Source of the DNA: Tridacna crocea
Taxonomy: Eukaryota > Mollusca > Bivalvia > Cardiida > Cardiidae
Reading direction: 5' to 3'
Length of the DNA: 64,000 bases
Assembly: GCA_943736015.1 (NCBI GenBank)
Contig: OX031063.1
Location: 31,988,172-32,052,171, forward strand
The position numbers and the translations under genes were made by a program. Positions 44,801-53,086 of this stretch are shown here, piece after piece; the stretch's first letter is position 1, and each line of letters opens with the position of its first letter. The notes beneath the pieces were generated by a model. That model saw only the letters and a program-made list of their open reading frames with translations, did no database searches and was not told where the DNA came from.

Positions 44801-45825
44801 ATCCAAACTTTAAATGACACTGAGTAAGAAGCCTGGTTGGACTGCATGAATTGCACAGGCTGACCGGGGTCAAAACTTATCAATTATATGATAATTTCTG
44901 TATGAAAACTGGTCATTCTACCTTGTTATATAACCATTTTTGAACCGTCAACTTAAATTGACCCACACTGCACTATCGTTTATTTGTTTTCATCCTCTAT
45001 TGTCCCTTATCGGGTAGCTGGTCACATATTCATTACATTGTAAGTTCATGTGCCCAGTCCAGTAGCTTGATGGGTAAGATATAGGATTCCTAATCCAGGC
45101 TCTGTATTCACCAACCATTCATAAGAAGATTCTTATTCTTTAGAATTTTCTAAATTTGAAAGTAACAGCAAGTTATGTTACTTTGAAATTTAGAATATTT
45201 TGAAGAATAAGACTAACAGTGTTCTGAAGAATGGTGGTGAATACAGACCTAGGAATCTCTAGTTTGAAATCCAGCCTGGCAAAATTGTCTCAACATACAG
45301 CTTTTTGTAAAAATGCTTAACCCTTTACCACACAATCTCGACTTTAAACACCCCTGCGAAAGAAGCCTTCTGAAAACATTGTGGGAAAAGGACAAAATGC
45401 TGGTTACCAGCATTTTGTCCTTTTCCCACAATGTTTTCTTCCCTTCCTAAAACATATTTTAATTCTTTAGTCACAGTCATTTTGTCATCTGCAAATACTT
45501 TGAATTTGGACCAGTCTAAGAATTTTGTTATTTGGTAAAGGGTTAAAGAACAATCTTTCTCCAGATTTTGAGTAACTATTGTCATGTTATTACTTTGATA
45601 GTTAAAACTTTTATAGATGAGGCAGATGCAGTGTATCAGTATCAATTTCCACTCTTTTTCTCTCTTCTACAGCTTGATGCTGCGTCCCCGGAGAAAATAA
45701 CCCTGATGTCACGAGATGAGCAGAATGTCTTAGTTGTCAGCTATGCTGAGTTAAAGCAATGCTTTGAAAATGCATTCACAGATGTGTTGAATAGTGCTCA
45801 TTCTCGTGGAAGTGCTATTTCATAG
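29685..45825 (+). CDS. PAN3: PAN3, PAN2-PAN3 deadenylation complex subunit (16 exons, 810 aa)
   Basis: Sixteen exons close in frame (listed separately). In order: an N-terminal CCCH zinc finger (C14-X8-C23-X5-C29-X3-H33, CRYFMSTGSCTYGDDCQFLH); a low-complexity Ser/Asn/Pro/Gln region (about 40-320) with a PAM2-like TNPFVSEFVP at 216-225; a pseudokinase domain from about 395 (TCYKALNTKDGQTYCLRRIH; MYHPNIVQLREVFTTKAFGD; FVYDFYPMAETLL; LDPSKIIIYNKSR); and the C-terminal coiled-coil/knob domain ([40 protein letters not shown]). By family, PAN3 dimers bind poly(A)-binding protein and RNA and recruit the PAN2 nuclease for cytoplasmic poly(A) shortening. Human PAN3 is 887 aa, so this is near full length. 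An in-frame TAA at 29661 supports the ATG at 29685. Confidence 0.97.
29884..30835. other. PAN3 intron 1, no repeat recognised
   Basis: AT-rich; no MITE copy is seen in this 950-bp intron. Confidence 0.6.
30836..30936 (+). CDS. PAN3: PAN3 exon 2
   Basis: CTTCAG|GCATGC to TTCTCG|GTAATT (101 nt, phase 1 to 0); encodes QYFSATFSGGEGNLQEFKPF. Confidence 0.9.
30950..31150. repeat. dispersed repeat E
   Basis: GTGTAGACCAAGATCCAACT and GTAAGATACTCTAACCAAAA match other E copies. Confidence 0.45.
31279..31390 (-). mobile_element. MITE-A left arm only
   Basis: TTAACCCTTTACCAAACGAC through GCAGATGACAACTTCAGTGT; stem and right arm are missing. Confidence 0.7.
31970..32180 (-). repeat. tRNA-derived SINE
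   Basis: Read on the minus strand, 32175-32100 resembles a tRNA with an A-box-like TGGTCGTGAGGTAGAGC and B-box GAGTTCGATACC. It is followed by a non-tRNA body and an AAATAAATATG tail. Stem mismatches and the attached body argue against a functional tRNA gene. Confidence 0.65.
32219..32411 (+). mobile_element. MITE-A, decayed
   Basis: TTTAGCCCTTTGCCAAACCA, the short stem centre AGCTGGTACCAGC, and CTGTCTGCAAATGCATTTAA. Confidence 0.65.
32936..33196. mobile_element. MITE-A/MITE-B mosaic with a 33-bp local duplication
   Basis: The left arm resembles MITE-B (CCTCCATATATACTCATT), the stem centre is MITE-B-like (GAAATTGCTCAAATGAGCAA), and the right arm is MITE-A (GTTGTTGTCTGCAGCTTCTT). GTGAAGAAAAAAGCTTTAGG occurs twice, 33 bp apart. 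Confidence 0.65.
33330..33512 (+). CDS. PAN3: PAN3 exon 3
   Basis: TTATTTAG|AGACAG to CAACAG|GTAATT (183 nt, phase 0 to 0). Low complexity, Ser/Asn/Gln/Met-rich. Confidence 0.9.
34000..34226 (-). mobile_element. MITE-A, full length, stem decayed
   Basis: TTAA lies at both ends; several stem mismatches. Confidence 0.8.
34560..34690. repeat. dispersed repeat E
   Basis: ATCAAGATCAGACAGCACAA and GTCTGATCTTGGATCTACAC. Confidence 0.5.
34772..34930 (+). CDS. PAN3: PAN3 exon 4
   Basis: TTCTGCAG|GTTCCA to GCAAAG|GTAGGT (159 nt, phase 0 to 0); encodes ILSMMNGQMPPNMKQFIG and DFSALNLSVPQ. Confidence 0.93.
35464..35690 (-). mobile_element. MITE-A, full length
   Basis: TTAA lies at both ends; a short deletion in the outer left stem (GAAAACGTGGGG). 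Confidence 0.9.
35741..35944 (+). repeat. tandem array of ~50-bp units, each with a 3' splice site
   Basis: Four AATATTTCAG|GGAACA acceptor-like junctions end at 35793, 35844, 35894 and 35944 (51, 50 and 50 bp apart), with a diverged fifth unit start at 35741. Only the last is the acceptor of PAN3 exon 5. Each unit carries a version of the exon's first ~25 bases. Confidence 0.9.
35945..36289 (+). CDS. PAN3: PAN3 exon 5, PAM2-like motif
   Basis: TTTCAG|GGAACA to GGCATA|GTAAGT (345 nt, phase 0 to 0). It opens GTNPFVSEFVP, resembling the PABP-binding PAM2 consensus LNPxAxEFVP with L and A changed. A Ser/Asn/Pro-rich stretch and TTYFYNAEDFTPQ follow. Confidence 0.95.
36760..36922 (+). CDS. PAN3: PAN3 exon 6
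   Basis: TTTTCAG|TCTCTT to AATGGAG|GTAAGC (163 nt, phase 0 to 1); encodes MPQFFMPDELKMEILTKNS. Confidence 0.95.
37127..37285 (+). CDS. PAN3: PAN3 exon 7, start of pseudokinase domain
   Basis: GTTCAG|ATATTC to TTCATG|GTGAGT (159 nt, phase 1 to 1); encodes YRNLFPLEPP and TCYKALNTKDGQTYCLRRIH. Confidence 0.97.
37286..38411. other. PAN3 intron 7, nothing recognised
   Basis: 1.1 kb of AT-rich DNA without a recognisable MITE copy. Confidence 0.5.
38412..38528 (+). CDS. PAN3: PAN3 exon 8
   Basis: TCGCCAG|GCTTTA to ATCATT|GTGAGT (117 nt, phase 1 to 1); encodes FRLVNTKCMSLVDMWKKMYH. Confidence 0.97.
39076..39210 (+). CDS. PAN3: PAN3 exon 9
   Basis: TTTTCAG|CTATTG to GGAAAAG|GTACTT (135 nt, phase 1 to 1); encodes IVFVYDFYPMAETLLTKHF. 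Confidence 0.97.
39291..39520 (+). mobile_element. MITE-A, CCCTTTCCCA subtype
   Basis: CTAACCCTTTCCCAAATAAT to TTTAGGAAAGGGTTAA; the stem has a few mismatches. Confidence 0.85.
39680..39769 (-). mobile_element. MITE-A right half
   Basis: GTTACCAGCATTTTCTCCTT to AATGGTAAAGGGTTGA. A further left-stem fragment follows at 39772-39830. Confidence 0.6.
39984..40140 (+). CDS. PAN3: PAN3 exon 10
   Basis: TTTTCAG|GTTCAT to GTCAAG|GTAAAT (157 nt, phase 1 to 2); encodes IWSYIVQLSSALRAIHAAGL and LDPSKIIIYNKS. Confidence 0.97.
40160..40388 (-). mobile_element. MITE-A, full length, 20 bp after an exon
   Basis: TTAA lies at both ends; it begins just 20 bp downstream of the exon 10 donor. The right stem arm has TTCTTC while the left has GGAG. 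Confidence 0.92.
40945..41157 (-). mobile_element. MITE-A, decayed
   Basis: TACTGTGGGAAAAGGAGGTA with partner CTGCTTTTTCCACAAAGT. Confidence 0.55.
41335..41422 (+). CDS. PAN3: PAN3 exon 11
   Basis: TTTGAAG|GTTGAG to TATCAG|GTTAGT (88 nt, phase 2 to 0); encodes LRLNCCGIFDVLTFDNSQSN. Confidence 0.93.
41507..41790 (-). mobile_element. MITE-A plus a second right-arm fragment
   Basis: The first copy (41507-41705) has the stem GGAGAAAATGCTGGTTATCA. A second right arm (TTTTCAAAAAAAGCCTTCTT ... GTTTGGCAAAGGGCTAG) follows at once. Confidence 0.65.
42115..42254 (+). CDS. PAN3: PAN3 exon 12
   Basis: TTTTCAG|CAAGAA to ATTCT|GTAAGT (140 nt, phase 0 to 2); encodes VSLGKVALALACYSVMAI. Confidence 0.97.
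42380..42485. repeat. dispersed repeat E
   Basis: ATTGGACTGCATGGTTTGTG and CAGTCTGATCATGATATATG. Confidence 0.45.
42982..43111 (+). CDS. PAN3: PAN3 exon 13
   Basis: ACTACAG|GTATTT to TCAAAG|GTAAGA (130 nt, phase 2 to 0); encodes INDIMPMIGARFYTQLDSAQ. Confidence 0.97.
43737..43801 (+). CDS. PAN3: PAN3 exon 14
   Basis: TTTTCAG|GAAGTG to GCCAGA|GTAAGT (65 nt, phase 0 to 2); encodes NGRLFKILCKLGVINERP. Confidence 0.96.
43826..44046 (+). mobile_element. MITE-A, decayed
   Basis: TAAACTCTTTACCCAACAAT, a broken stem, and GTTGTCAGCAAATGCATTCA. Confidence 0.65.
44552..44690 (+). CDS. PAN3: PAN3 exon 15
   Basis: TTGACTAG|GTTTAA to AATAAG|GTAAGT (139 nt, phase 2 to 0); encodes the conserved [20 protein letters not shown]. 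Confidence 0.98.
44836..44940. repeat. dispersed repeat F
   Basis: TTGCACAGGCTGACCGGGGT followed by CAAAACTTATCAATTATATG. Confidence 0.5.
45101..45250. mobile_element. foldback element C, shorter copy
   Basis: AAATTTGAAAGTAACA and TGTTACTTTGAAATTT are inverted; GTATTCACCAACCATTC pairs with GAATGGTGGTGAATAC. Confidence 0.8.
45317..45546 (+). mobile_element. MITE-A, full length, paired stem change
   Basis: TTAA lies at both ends. The stem has GGACAAAATG on the left and CATTTTGTCC on the right; both arms differ from the consensus at the matching position, keeping the pairing perfect. Confidence 0.95.
45673..45825 (+). CDS. PAN3: PAN3 exon 16 (terminal)
   Basis: TTCTACAG|CTTGAT; encodes [20 protein letters not shown] and ends AIS TAG. 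Confidence 0.97.
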   Translation, partial: [50 protein letters not shown]

Positions 45826-46048
45826 TGTTCAGGAAAGTGTAATGAAAGCCAAAGAAAAACGCCAATGATCAAGCACTGCTGGAAATATAAAATAACCTAT
45901 AACTGTTGGTGGCCAACTCTTTCTTAGTGGATATTCCTTCTTCAGCATTGTTTACTTACAATCTTTTTGAATTTCAAAGGAGAGAAACCATTATACACCA
46001 AACCAGTATGTGTTTCTCCTTGGAATACAAAATAGCTATAACGTCCTT
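45826..46048 (+). other. PAN3: probable start of PAN3 3' UTR
   Basis: Unique sequence directly after the stop. The nearest canonical AATAAA seen is at 46583-46588; where the transcript ends is not known. Confidence 0.35.
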
Positions 46049-46193
46049 GGACTCATTACCACATTAGTACAGAAGATACTTGTTCAAATTCAAAGCATTT
46101 GTAGATGATCATTCAAATTTGGCTCAAATGATGGAATTTATCTTTGATTGGGTGCTTTTTCAACAATGCTTTCAAAAGGCTGCAGATGGTTAA
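46049..46193 (-). mobile_element. MITE-A, stem missing
   Basis: ACTCATTACCACATTAGTAC, GCATTTGTAGATGATCATTC, and a right fragment TTTTCAACAATGCTTTCAAA. It abuts the next copy at TTAA. Confidence 0.5.
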
Positions 46194-46417
46194 CCATTTA
46201 CCAAACAATCCTTGGTTTTTATGACCCTGAAATAGAAGCCTTTTGAAAACTTTGTGGGAAAAGGAGAAAATGCTGGTAACCAGCATTTTCCCCTTTTCCC
46301 ACAGTGTTTTCATCCCTGCTAGAAACAAATGTGAATTTTGATTTACGTTTATTTTGTTGTCTGCAATTGCTTTCAATTTGGACCAATGTAAAATTTTGTC
46401 ATTTGGGAAAGGATTAA
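46190..46417 (+). mobile_element. MITE-A, full length
   Basis: TTAA lies at both ends. The right stem arm has CCCCTTTTCCCACAGTG. Confidence 0.92.
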
Positions 46418-47160
46418 AACTTGGATTGAGTAGTAAAGAGATTCATATTTCAGATGAAATCTTCAGATGAAATACTGTGGATTTGAAACGAATTGTTCTG
46501 GTCTGGAAAAAAAAACATGTTGAAGTGTTTAGTGTAGACATTAATGTGTCTTATTTCCCTATGATTAATTGAAAGATAAGCAAATAAAGACATATCTCGG
46601 TATTTGCTAATAGCAATATTGTGTTTTTTAGTATCACTTCCAATATTGTGGTAAGGCCGTACATTAATCTGAAGCTTTACAAAGGAGTTTATTCATCACG
46701 AAAACTGCATAGAAACTGCATAATGTGCTTGATATATCAGACTGCAGGGAAACTCTGCTTGGTAAACTGTAAATGTTACAGATCAAAGCGGATACACTTG
46801 TACTGAAAAAGCATTGATCTGTTGTATAGAAATTTGCTTTAAATCTAGTGTTATAATATTTGGTAAATTTATTTTTGTCTACAATTGTTTATTTTGAAAT
46901 CAGAGAGAGAGACTGAATGTTTATATGTTAAGTGTCCACCATACCCATTAGTTACATGTTGAAAATGTTACGCACATGAATTTTTTCTTGACATTTTTAG
47001 CCATAGTCTTTGAAAAAGGGGCTTAAAACATGTCTCCACGATATGCACAATACCAAGCAAATCTTCAAAGTATTATAGATCTGTAAAAACAATTTTGTTT
47101 ATCAACTGGCTGAAGTATGAGGTATCCTGGTCCCATGAGTGGCTCAAAATAGCATAGCAA
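46418..47160. other. intergenic, nothing recognised
   Basis: No repeat or coding signal is supported. It may include PAN3 3' UTR (AATAAA at 46583). Confidence 0.4.
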
Positions 47161-47164
47161 CATG

Positions 47165-47235
47165 TTTTCGCCCAGGTCAGACTCCACAAGCTGTGTGATC
47201 TCAACTGGGTCGATACTTTCTGCAGATGCATTAAC
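47165..47235. repeat. dispersed repeat F fragment
   Basis: CAACTGGGTCGATACTTTCT then GCAGATGCATTAA, interrupted by the MITE-A at that TTAA. Confidence 0.5.
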
Positions 47236-47463
47236 CCTTTACCAAACAATCCCTGGTTTTCAAGACCCTGGGTAAGAAGGCTTTCGAAAACAATGTGGGA
47301 AAAGGAGAAAATGCTGGTTACCAGCATTTTCTCCTTTTCCCACATATTTTCCATCATATCGGAGAGCTTCAACTCATTTGCACTAATTTTGAATGTTTTG
47401 TCTGCAGATTTTTTGAGTTTGAAAATACCTTGAAAACACATTTGGCGTTTTGGAAAGGGTTAA
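47231..47463 (+). mobile_element. MITE-A inserted in repeat F
   Basis: The F tail (GCAGATGCATTAA) is cut at TTAA. After the element the sequence resumes as TTAAGCCCCCTTTTTCACAG, the next part of F. This fixes TTAA as the target duplication. Confidence 0.92.
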
Positions 47464-47542
47464 GCCCCCTTTTTCACAGAGCATTGCTCATTGTTTGACT
47501 GTAACTTGAACTGGACCTGAGTTCTAAGTATTACTCATCAGC

Positions 47543-47775
47543 AATTTACCAGGTGACAAGGTTGTAGACTTGTTCAAATTGAGCCCATTTTACAGACAAC
47601 AAATAAGTGTTGCTCAGTTGATGGTTTTAGTAAATGTCTGAGTATTTGAAGGGGTTGAAATATTGTGGAAAAAAGGAAAATGTGAGATATCAGCATTTTC
47701 TCCCATTCTACCATGTTTTCAAAAGCCTTCTTCATCAGAGTCATTTAAAGTCAAGATTATTTGTTAAAGAATTGA
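47543..47775 (-). mobile_element. MITE-A, decayed
   Basis: TTACCAGGTGACAAGGTTGT, a weak stem, and AGTCAAGATTATTTGTTAAA. Confidence 0.55.
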
Positions 47776-48190
47776 GGAGATCATTTGAACTAATGCTCTG
47801 TTTGCAAGTTTTAGTCATATGATATTAAAACCCGTAAAGTAGAAGAAACAGACATTTTTAGTCTGTCGGAAGGCCTGGATATTTTAACTTTCATTACTAC
47901 CGGTGCCCATAGTATGTCGAGGCACCTTACAGTGTTGATCTAAGATCAGACAGAAAATGTTACGCAACATGACTTAATACTAGGCTGTCTGAGAAACCTT
48001 TTGAAACTGATAGGACTGAAGAGGGGACATGGATGAAATTAAAAAAAAGTTATGACAAATGAGAAGAATTTATTATTTTGAAAGAGGGTTCCTGTGTGGT
48101 TTAGTGGTGAAGTGTTGGACTGGTAGCCTTGGGGCCCTGAGCCTAGCTGGAAGCACTTAGTTTTTGTTGGAGGTGTCCTTGGGACAGACA

Positions 48191-48356
48191 TTTAACTCTA
48201 CCACATGAGAAAGTTTTAGACTGGTCCAAATTGAAAGCATTTGCAGACAACAATATAAAAGGGAAATGGAGAGAGTGATGATTTGCAGTATTTTCTTTTT
48301 CCACTACGGTTTTTTCTCAGGGTCATTTAAACTCGGGATTGTTTGGCAAAGGGTAA
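48191..48356 (-). mobile_element. MITE-A, internal deletion
   Basis: TTTAACTCTACCACATGAGA ... TCGGGATTGTTTGGCAAAGG; the stem is mostly lost. Confidence 0.6.
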
Positions 48357-48358
48357 AT

Positions 48359-48567
48359 CAGTGGCAGAGCACCATATAAGAGGGAGTAATCATATGCTAA
48401 AGAATTTTTTTCTCCTCAAAACCCTATGTTGTGGGTACTCATTAGAATCATCTTGATGAGACGATTCTAATGAGTACCCACAATATAGGGTTTAGCAGAG
48501 AATGATTTATATTTCAAATTTTGAAATCAAAATCATACTCCATCTAGAGCTCTGCATTGGTGTGCTA
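48359..48567. mobile_element. foldback element D, best copy
   Basis: The core is a hairpin (48420-48493): ACCCTATGTTGTGGGTACTC and AATGAGTACCCACAATATAG with AGAATC/GATTCT inside. The outer arms GTGGCAGAGCACCATATAAG and GAGCTCTGCATTGG are inverted too. Confidence 0.8.
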
Positions 48568-48798
48568 GATGCATAAGAGATTTTGTTTATCATTTTGTAA
48601 TTGTTATATGAGAAAGGCAGCTTGGAAATCATTTGTCTATGATTTTTTTTTTTTGAAGGGCATTTTCAATCATCAGTTTTAGTAAATGTCTAGTAGATAA
48701 TAGTTATTGAATGGAGAAAATGGATAAGAAATCTGATAGGTGGTGTATTTTTTTGTATGCATTATTGTTTTATCTGATAAATCTGAAAAGCTATTGAT

Positions 48799-49021
48799 AT
48801 CTTTACACAACAAAATTTTTGGCTAGTCCAAATTGAAAACATAAATTTTGCAGATGACAAAACTAATGAAACTGAAAAAATAAAACTTGTTGTTTGAAGG
48901 TTAGAAAATTTTGGAAAAAGGAGAAAATACTGGTTATCAGTATTTTCTTGTTTACTACAATACTTTCAAAAGCTGTCATTCTTTGGGTTGTTAAATTTGG
49001 GATTTTGTGGTAAAGGGATAA
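48799..49021 (-). mobile_element. MITE-A, decayed arms, paired stem change
   Basis: The inner stem reads ATACTG/CAGTAT where most copies have ATGCTG/CAGCAT. Confidence 0.8.
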
Positions 49022-49197
49022 ACCATTTTACAGTCATAGGGAACTTAGATAGCTTTTCAGTACAGTGTAAATCATATATTGATATGCATGGAAAAGTGCA
49101 TTACATGTATTTCTAGACCAGTTTATATTTTCAAACATGATTATGAGAGAAAAAAATGGTTACTGATCTGTTACGAAAATGGTGAATTCAGTTGTTG

Positions 49198-49648
49198 CTC
49201 AACTCTTTACCGCACAGTCCAGACTTTTAGTGACCTTAACCCATTACCAAACGACAAAATTTTAGACTGGTCCAAATTGAAAGCATTTAAAGACGAGAAA
49301 ATAAAAGTGACTGAAAATTTGAAATTTATTTTGTGAAGGATAGAAAACATTGTGGGAAAAGGAGAAAATGCTGGTTACCAGCATTTTCTCCTTTTTCCAC
49401 AATGTTTTCTAAAGGCTTCTTTCTCAAGGGCGTCAAAAGTAGGGATTGTGTGGTAATGGGTTAAATGAAGGGTATTGTGAACTTTATAGGAAAAGGAGAA
49501 AATGCTGGTTACCAGCATTTTCTCCTTTTCCTACAATGTTTTCAACTCTACAAAAGACAAATTTCATCTTTTTAGTTGCATTTAATTTGTCTGCAGTTGA
49601 TTTGAATTCGGACAAGTCTTTAATCTTGTCATTTGATAAAGAGTTGAT
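49198..49648 (+). mobile_element. MITE-A interrupted by a nested MITE-A
   Basis: The left arm (49198-49239, CTCTTTACCGCACAGTCCAG) and the remainder (49461-49648, stem and GTTGATTTGAATTCGGACAA arm) flank a complete inserted copy. Confidence 0.85.
49236..49464 (-). mobile_element. MITE-A, full length, nested
   Basis: A full copy with an excellent stem, bordered by TTAA on both sides within the older element. Confidence 0.95.
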
Positions 49649-49839
49649 TTTGTTGAACTTTGTATTTTTCAATTGGAAAGAAATTTTATTTCAACAAAAT
49701 GGATACTATTAACATTGACGCATTGGAATAGTTGCGTATGATAAATTCACCCAGTATTATTTAACCATTACCGTGCTCCCTTTTTTTTTCTTCTCTTGAC
49801 TTTCATGACATTCAGTTTAAGTCCAAACATACGGTTACG

Positions 49840-50067
49840 TTAACCCTTTACCCCATAAGGCATTTTTATGGTATCTGTAATTGACCCTAAATTACAGCAA
49901 GGATGAAGCCATTTCTTATGTGTATATGACACCTTTTGAAAGCATAGAAAACATTGTGGCAAAAGGTGAAATTGCTCATCACAGCAATTTCACCTTTTGC
50001 CACAATGTTTTCCAAAGGCTCCTAGAAGCAGTGTGTAGCAATGAGTATCTATGGAGTAAAGGGTTAA
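49840..50067 (+). mobile_element. MITE-B, full length
   Basis: TTAA lies at both ends. The stem GTGGCAAAAGGTGAAATTGC is matched exactly on the other arm, with centre TCATCACA. Confidence 0.93.
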
Positions 50068-50333
50068 CTATCCTTACTGTATTAGGCTATAGTATACAAC
50101 TACTGGAAATATCTGAAAATTAAACCTTTTTTTTTTGGTTTTTAGAGAGAAACATTAGTACATCACAAAACATGGGTGAATGTTGCTTTCATTGCATAAG
50201 CCATAGTCCTACATTCCAATCTTTTTTTTTCTGCTTATGTTTTGTGCTTACTAAAGTCTTATTAAAAACATATGGGTAGAGTAGGAGAACTTCATAAATC
50301 GGTAATAGAATTAATTGTCTTTCGTGTGCAACC

Positions 50334-50824
50334 TTTAACCTTTCCCCAAAAAATTTCGGGTTTCAGTAGCCTGAGAAAGAAGCCTTTTGGAAAACATAGT
50401 GAGAAGGAATAAAATACTGGTAACCAGCAGTTTATCCTTTTCCCACAATGTTTTCTACCCTTCCCAAAACAAGTTACACTTTTTGACTTACATTAATTTT
50501 GTTGTCCTGAAACTACCCTTCATTTGGCCTGAAATACGTGAAAAGATGCATTTGGACATTTGCTTAAATGTAGTCTCAGATCAGGCTTCACAGTCTGTTC
50601 AGGCTAATCTGAGATGGCACTTTCCGTTTTTATGTATTTTTATGTTTTGCGCAAGTCTGCTCTAGCAAAAAATCTAATGCAGTTGTAAAATGCAGTCTGG
50701 GATTAGCCTGCGCATTGCCCAGGCTGGTCCGAGACAACACTTTACTCAAATATCCAAATCTCCCTTTCAGGTTTTGTGAGCCATTTTGACAAGTTGAAAT
50801 TTTGTTCTTTGGAAAAGGGTTAAA
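50334..50824 (+). mobile_element. MITE-A interrupted by repeat F
   Basis: The left part (50334-50519) has CCTTTCCCCAAAAAATTTCG and a stem. The right end (about 50776-50824, CATTTTGACAAGTTGAAATT ... GGAAAAGGGTTAA) resumes after the insertion. Confidence 0.8.
50530..50775. repeat. dispersed repeat F, complete copy inside a MITE-A
   Basis: It contains AGATCAGGCTTCACAGTCTG and the mirrored GATTAGCCTGCGCATTGCCC. Being inside a datable MITE gives its bounds. Confidence 0.65.
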
Positions 50825-51241
50825 AAATGTAACATTAAACAAAAGAACTTATGTGCTTTTCCCCAGTTGTTTGAAAGCAGTGATCAACTGGAAAAATAGA
50901 GATTTTTTTGGCTATAATTAGAAATCATAGATATGAATAGAATAGAATTAAGATCACTGCATTGTCTGTGCAACCTGACCATGATTGATGCTGTACTCAT
51001 TTAAGTTACCTATGTCACCCATGGCAGTAAAAGAGGCTTCTAGTATATTTTAACTCTTTACCTTGCAACAAAATTTCTAACCTTCTTTATACTGAGAACC
51101 TTTTAGGATATTCTCCAGTGATCAGCAAGGTTTTCAATCCATTTCATTGACCCATCATCTATACTTGAAACACCCTGTGTCATAAATTGTCTTCTTTTTT
51201 ACTGCTAAAGATAGATTTTTTTGTCTAAATTTCACCCGTTT

Positions 51242-51471
51242 TTAAGCCTGTACCACACAATCACAAGTTTAAGCCACCCTGGGAAAGAAGGCTTAAAAAA
51301 GAAAAAATGGGAATAGGAGAAAATGCTGGTAACCAGCATTTTCACCTTTTCCATCATCTTTTTCTAACCATTTAAGGACAAATTTGATTATTTGACCCAT
51401 AGTTAAATTGTCATGTACAAATGCTTTCTATTTAGACATGTCTAAGATTTTGTTGTGTGGTAAACAGTTAA
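51242..51471 (+). mobile_element. MITE-A, full length, outer stem decayed
   Basis: TTAA lies at both ends. The inner stem GGAGAAAATGCTGGTAACCA is intact. Confidence 0.85.
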
Positions 51472-52007
51472 ATATTGCACCAGCATTTCACAACATAAAC
51501 CATGACAAAAACCAGTGCCATCTATGAAAGACAATGAATGTTAACATACAGTATTTTGTTTTTTTTGCTTTATGCATCAAAGAACTATCAATATCTGAAT
51601 TTCAGACCCTTTCTATCACCTTTTGCTTGTATGCAATATAGATCAAGATCAGGCTGTGTAGAATATGTGATTGTAGATCTGCATGGTCTGTTAACTTGAA
51701 AAAGCATTAGAACTTTAGAATTACATGAATCGAAAGCATTGCAGAAAAAAATTAGATGTGATACAATTCCTGAAAATTGTTAAACATTTGGATTATTTGG
51801 TAAAGGGTTTAATGACATTGCCATCCATGAGATTCTTAAGGCTAATTAGGTCCTAAAACAAAGTTGCTGCAGATAGTTCTGAAAATATCTTTGTTAGACA
51901 GGGATGATCCATATGAATTTGGGTGTAATGTTTCAATGAAAATGAAAAAAGTATACAGAACTCCAGATAAGAGACTGATGGCATTCTAGTTCCATTATTT
52001 CTCTTCT

Positions 52008-52160
52008 AAACCTTATGTTGTGTGTACTCATTAGAATTGTCTGGATGAGACGATTCTGATGAGTACTCACATGTTTTAATAGTGGAGAATAACTAATGTT
52101 TCAATTATGAAATCAAAGTCACTCCCTCTGTCTGGAACTCTGAGTATGTCAGAGGGCATC
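52008..52160. mobile_element. foldback element D
   Basis: Hairpin ACTCATTAGAATTGTC/GACGATTCTGATGAGT with flanks resembling the 48.4-kb copy (TCAAAGTCACTCCCTCTGTC). Confidence 0.7.
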
Positions 52161-52381
52161 TTTTCTTGAAGATGGGAAAAGTATGTCAATTGTAATGTGT
52201 AAATTGATTGTCTAGAGTAACAATGTACACATTTTTTACAACTGCTATATTGTGGTGACAAAGTTTTTGTAGTTCTTGTTGTTGAGGTTGTTGGAATGAC
52301 ACGGAAAATAATGGAACATCGAGCTGCATTTGTCTAACTAGACCATGTATACCAGTTTCATGTTACATTTGAGCTAAACTC

Positions 52382-52480
52382 ACCTTTCTTGCTTTCAATG
52401 ACTGACTTTGGTGCTGTTGTAGAAAAATGCTATCAAGATACTGCATAAACTGTATATTTTGATCTAGAATCTGTACTTTC
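52382..52480 (-). other. exon-like open segment on the minus strand
   Basis: The minus-strand frame VQILDQNIQFMQYLDSIF and LQQHQSQSLKARK ends at a consensus donor AAG|GTGAGT. The putative acceptor (AATAAACAG) has no pyrimidine tract. No neighbouring exon was found, so this may be chance. Confidence 0.2.
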
Positions 52481-52852
52481 TGTTTATTTGTTATATTTTT
52501 TAGCAAAAACTGATCACAAATGATTGCTAATAGAATTTTTCCTCTAACTGAAAACATTTTCAATTTATTTTACCTGTCCAAAGATTCAGTGCCAGCAATT
52601 TTTAAAGACTTGTTATGTTTCTTTCACTCCACTAGTTACAGGCTTGTACATCTATTTTTGTAGATTTTTTTCTTGCAAAGTTTTTCTTGAAATTGAAAGC
52701 TGCTGGTCTTTTTCACCATTTCAAAATCTTTGATATATTATTTAGGTCAAAAGATAAAAGCTCTTTGCACTTGGTGCAAATGTGAACGCAAACTTAATTT
52801 GTAAAAAATAAAAACAGAAAACTAAGCTTTTTTAGAACTTTTTTTATATCTA

Positions 52853-53060
52853 ATAACCTCCCATGTGATTCCGAGTTTTGATAACCTGGAGGGGGACAGC
52901 TCATAAAAACATTGTGAAAAAAGAAAAGAATCCTTGAACCAGCATTCTTTCCTATTCATACAATTCTTTCTTCATTTACAAAGTGAAATTTCAATTTTGA
53001 GCCCCATTTGTTGTCTGCAAACGCTGTCAATTTGGACAGGTCTTAAACATTGCTTGGTAA
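52853..53060 (+). mobile_element. MITE-A, decayed
   Basis: AACCTCCCATGTGATTCCGA and TTGTTGTCTGCAAACGCTGT. Confidence 0.55.
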
Positions 53061-53086
53061 CAAGATAATTATTATATCACTATTTG

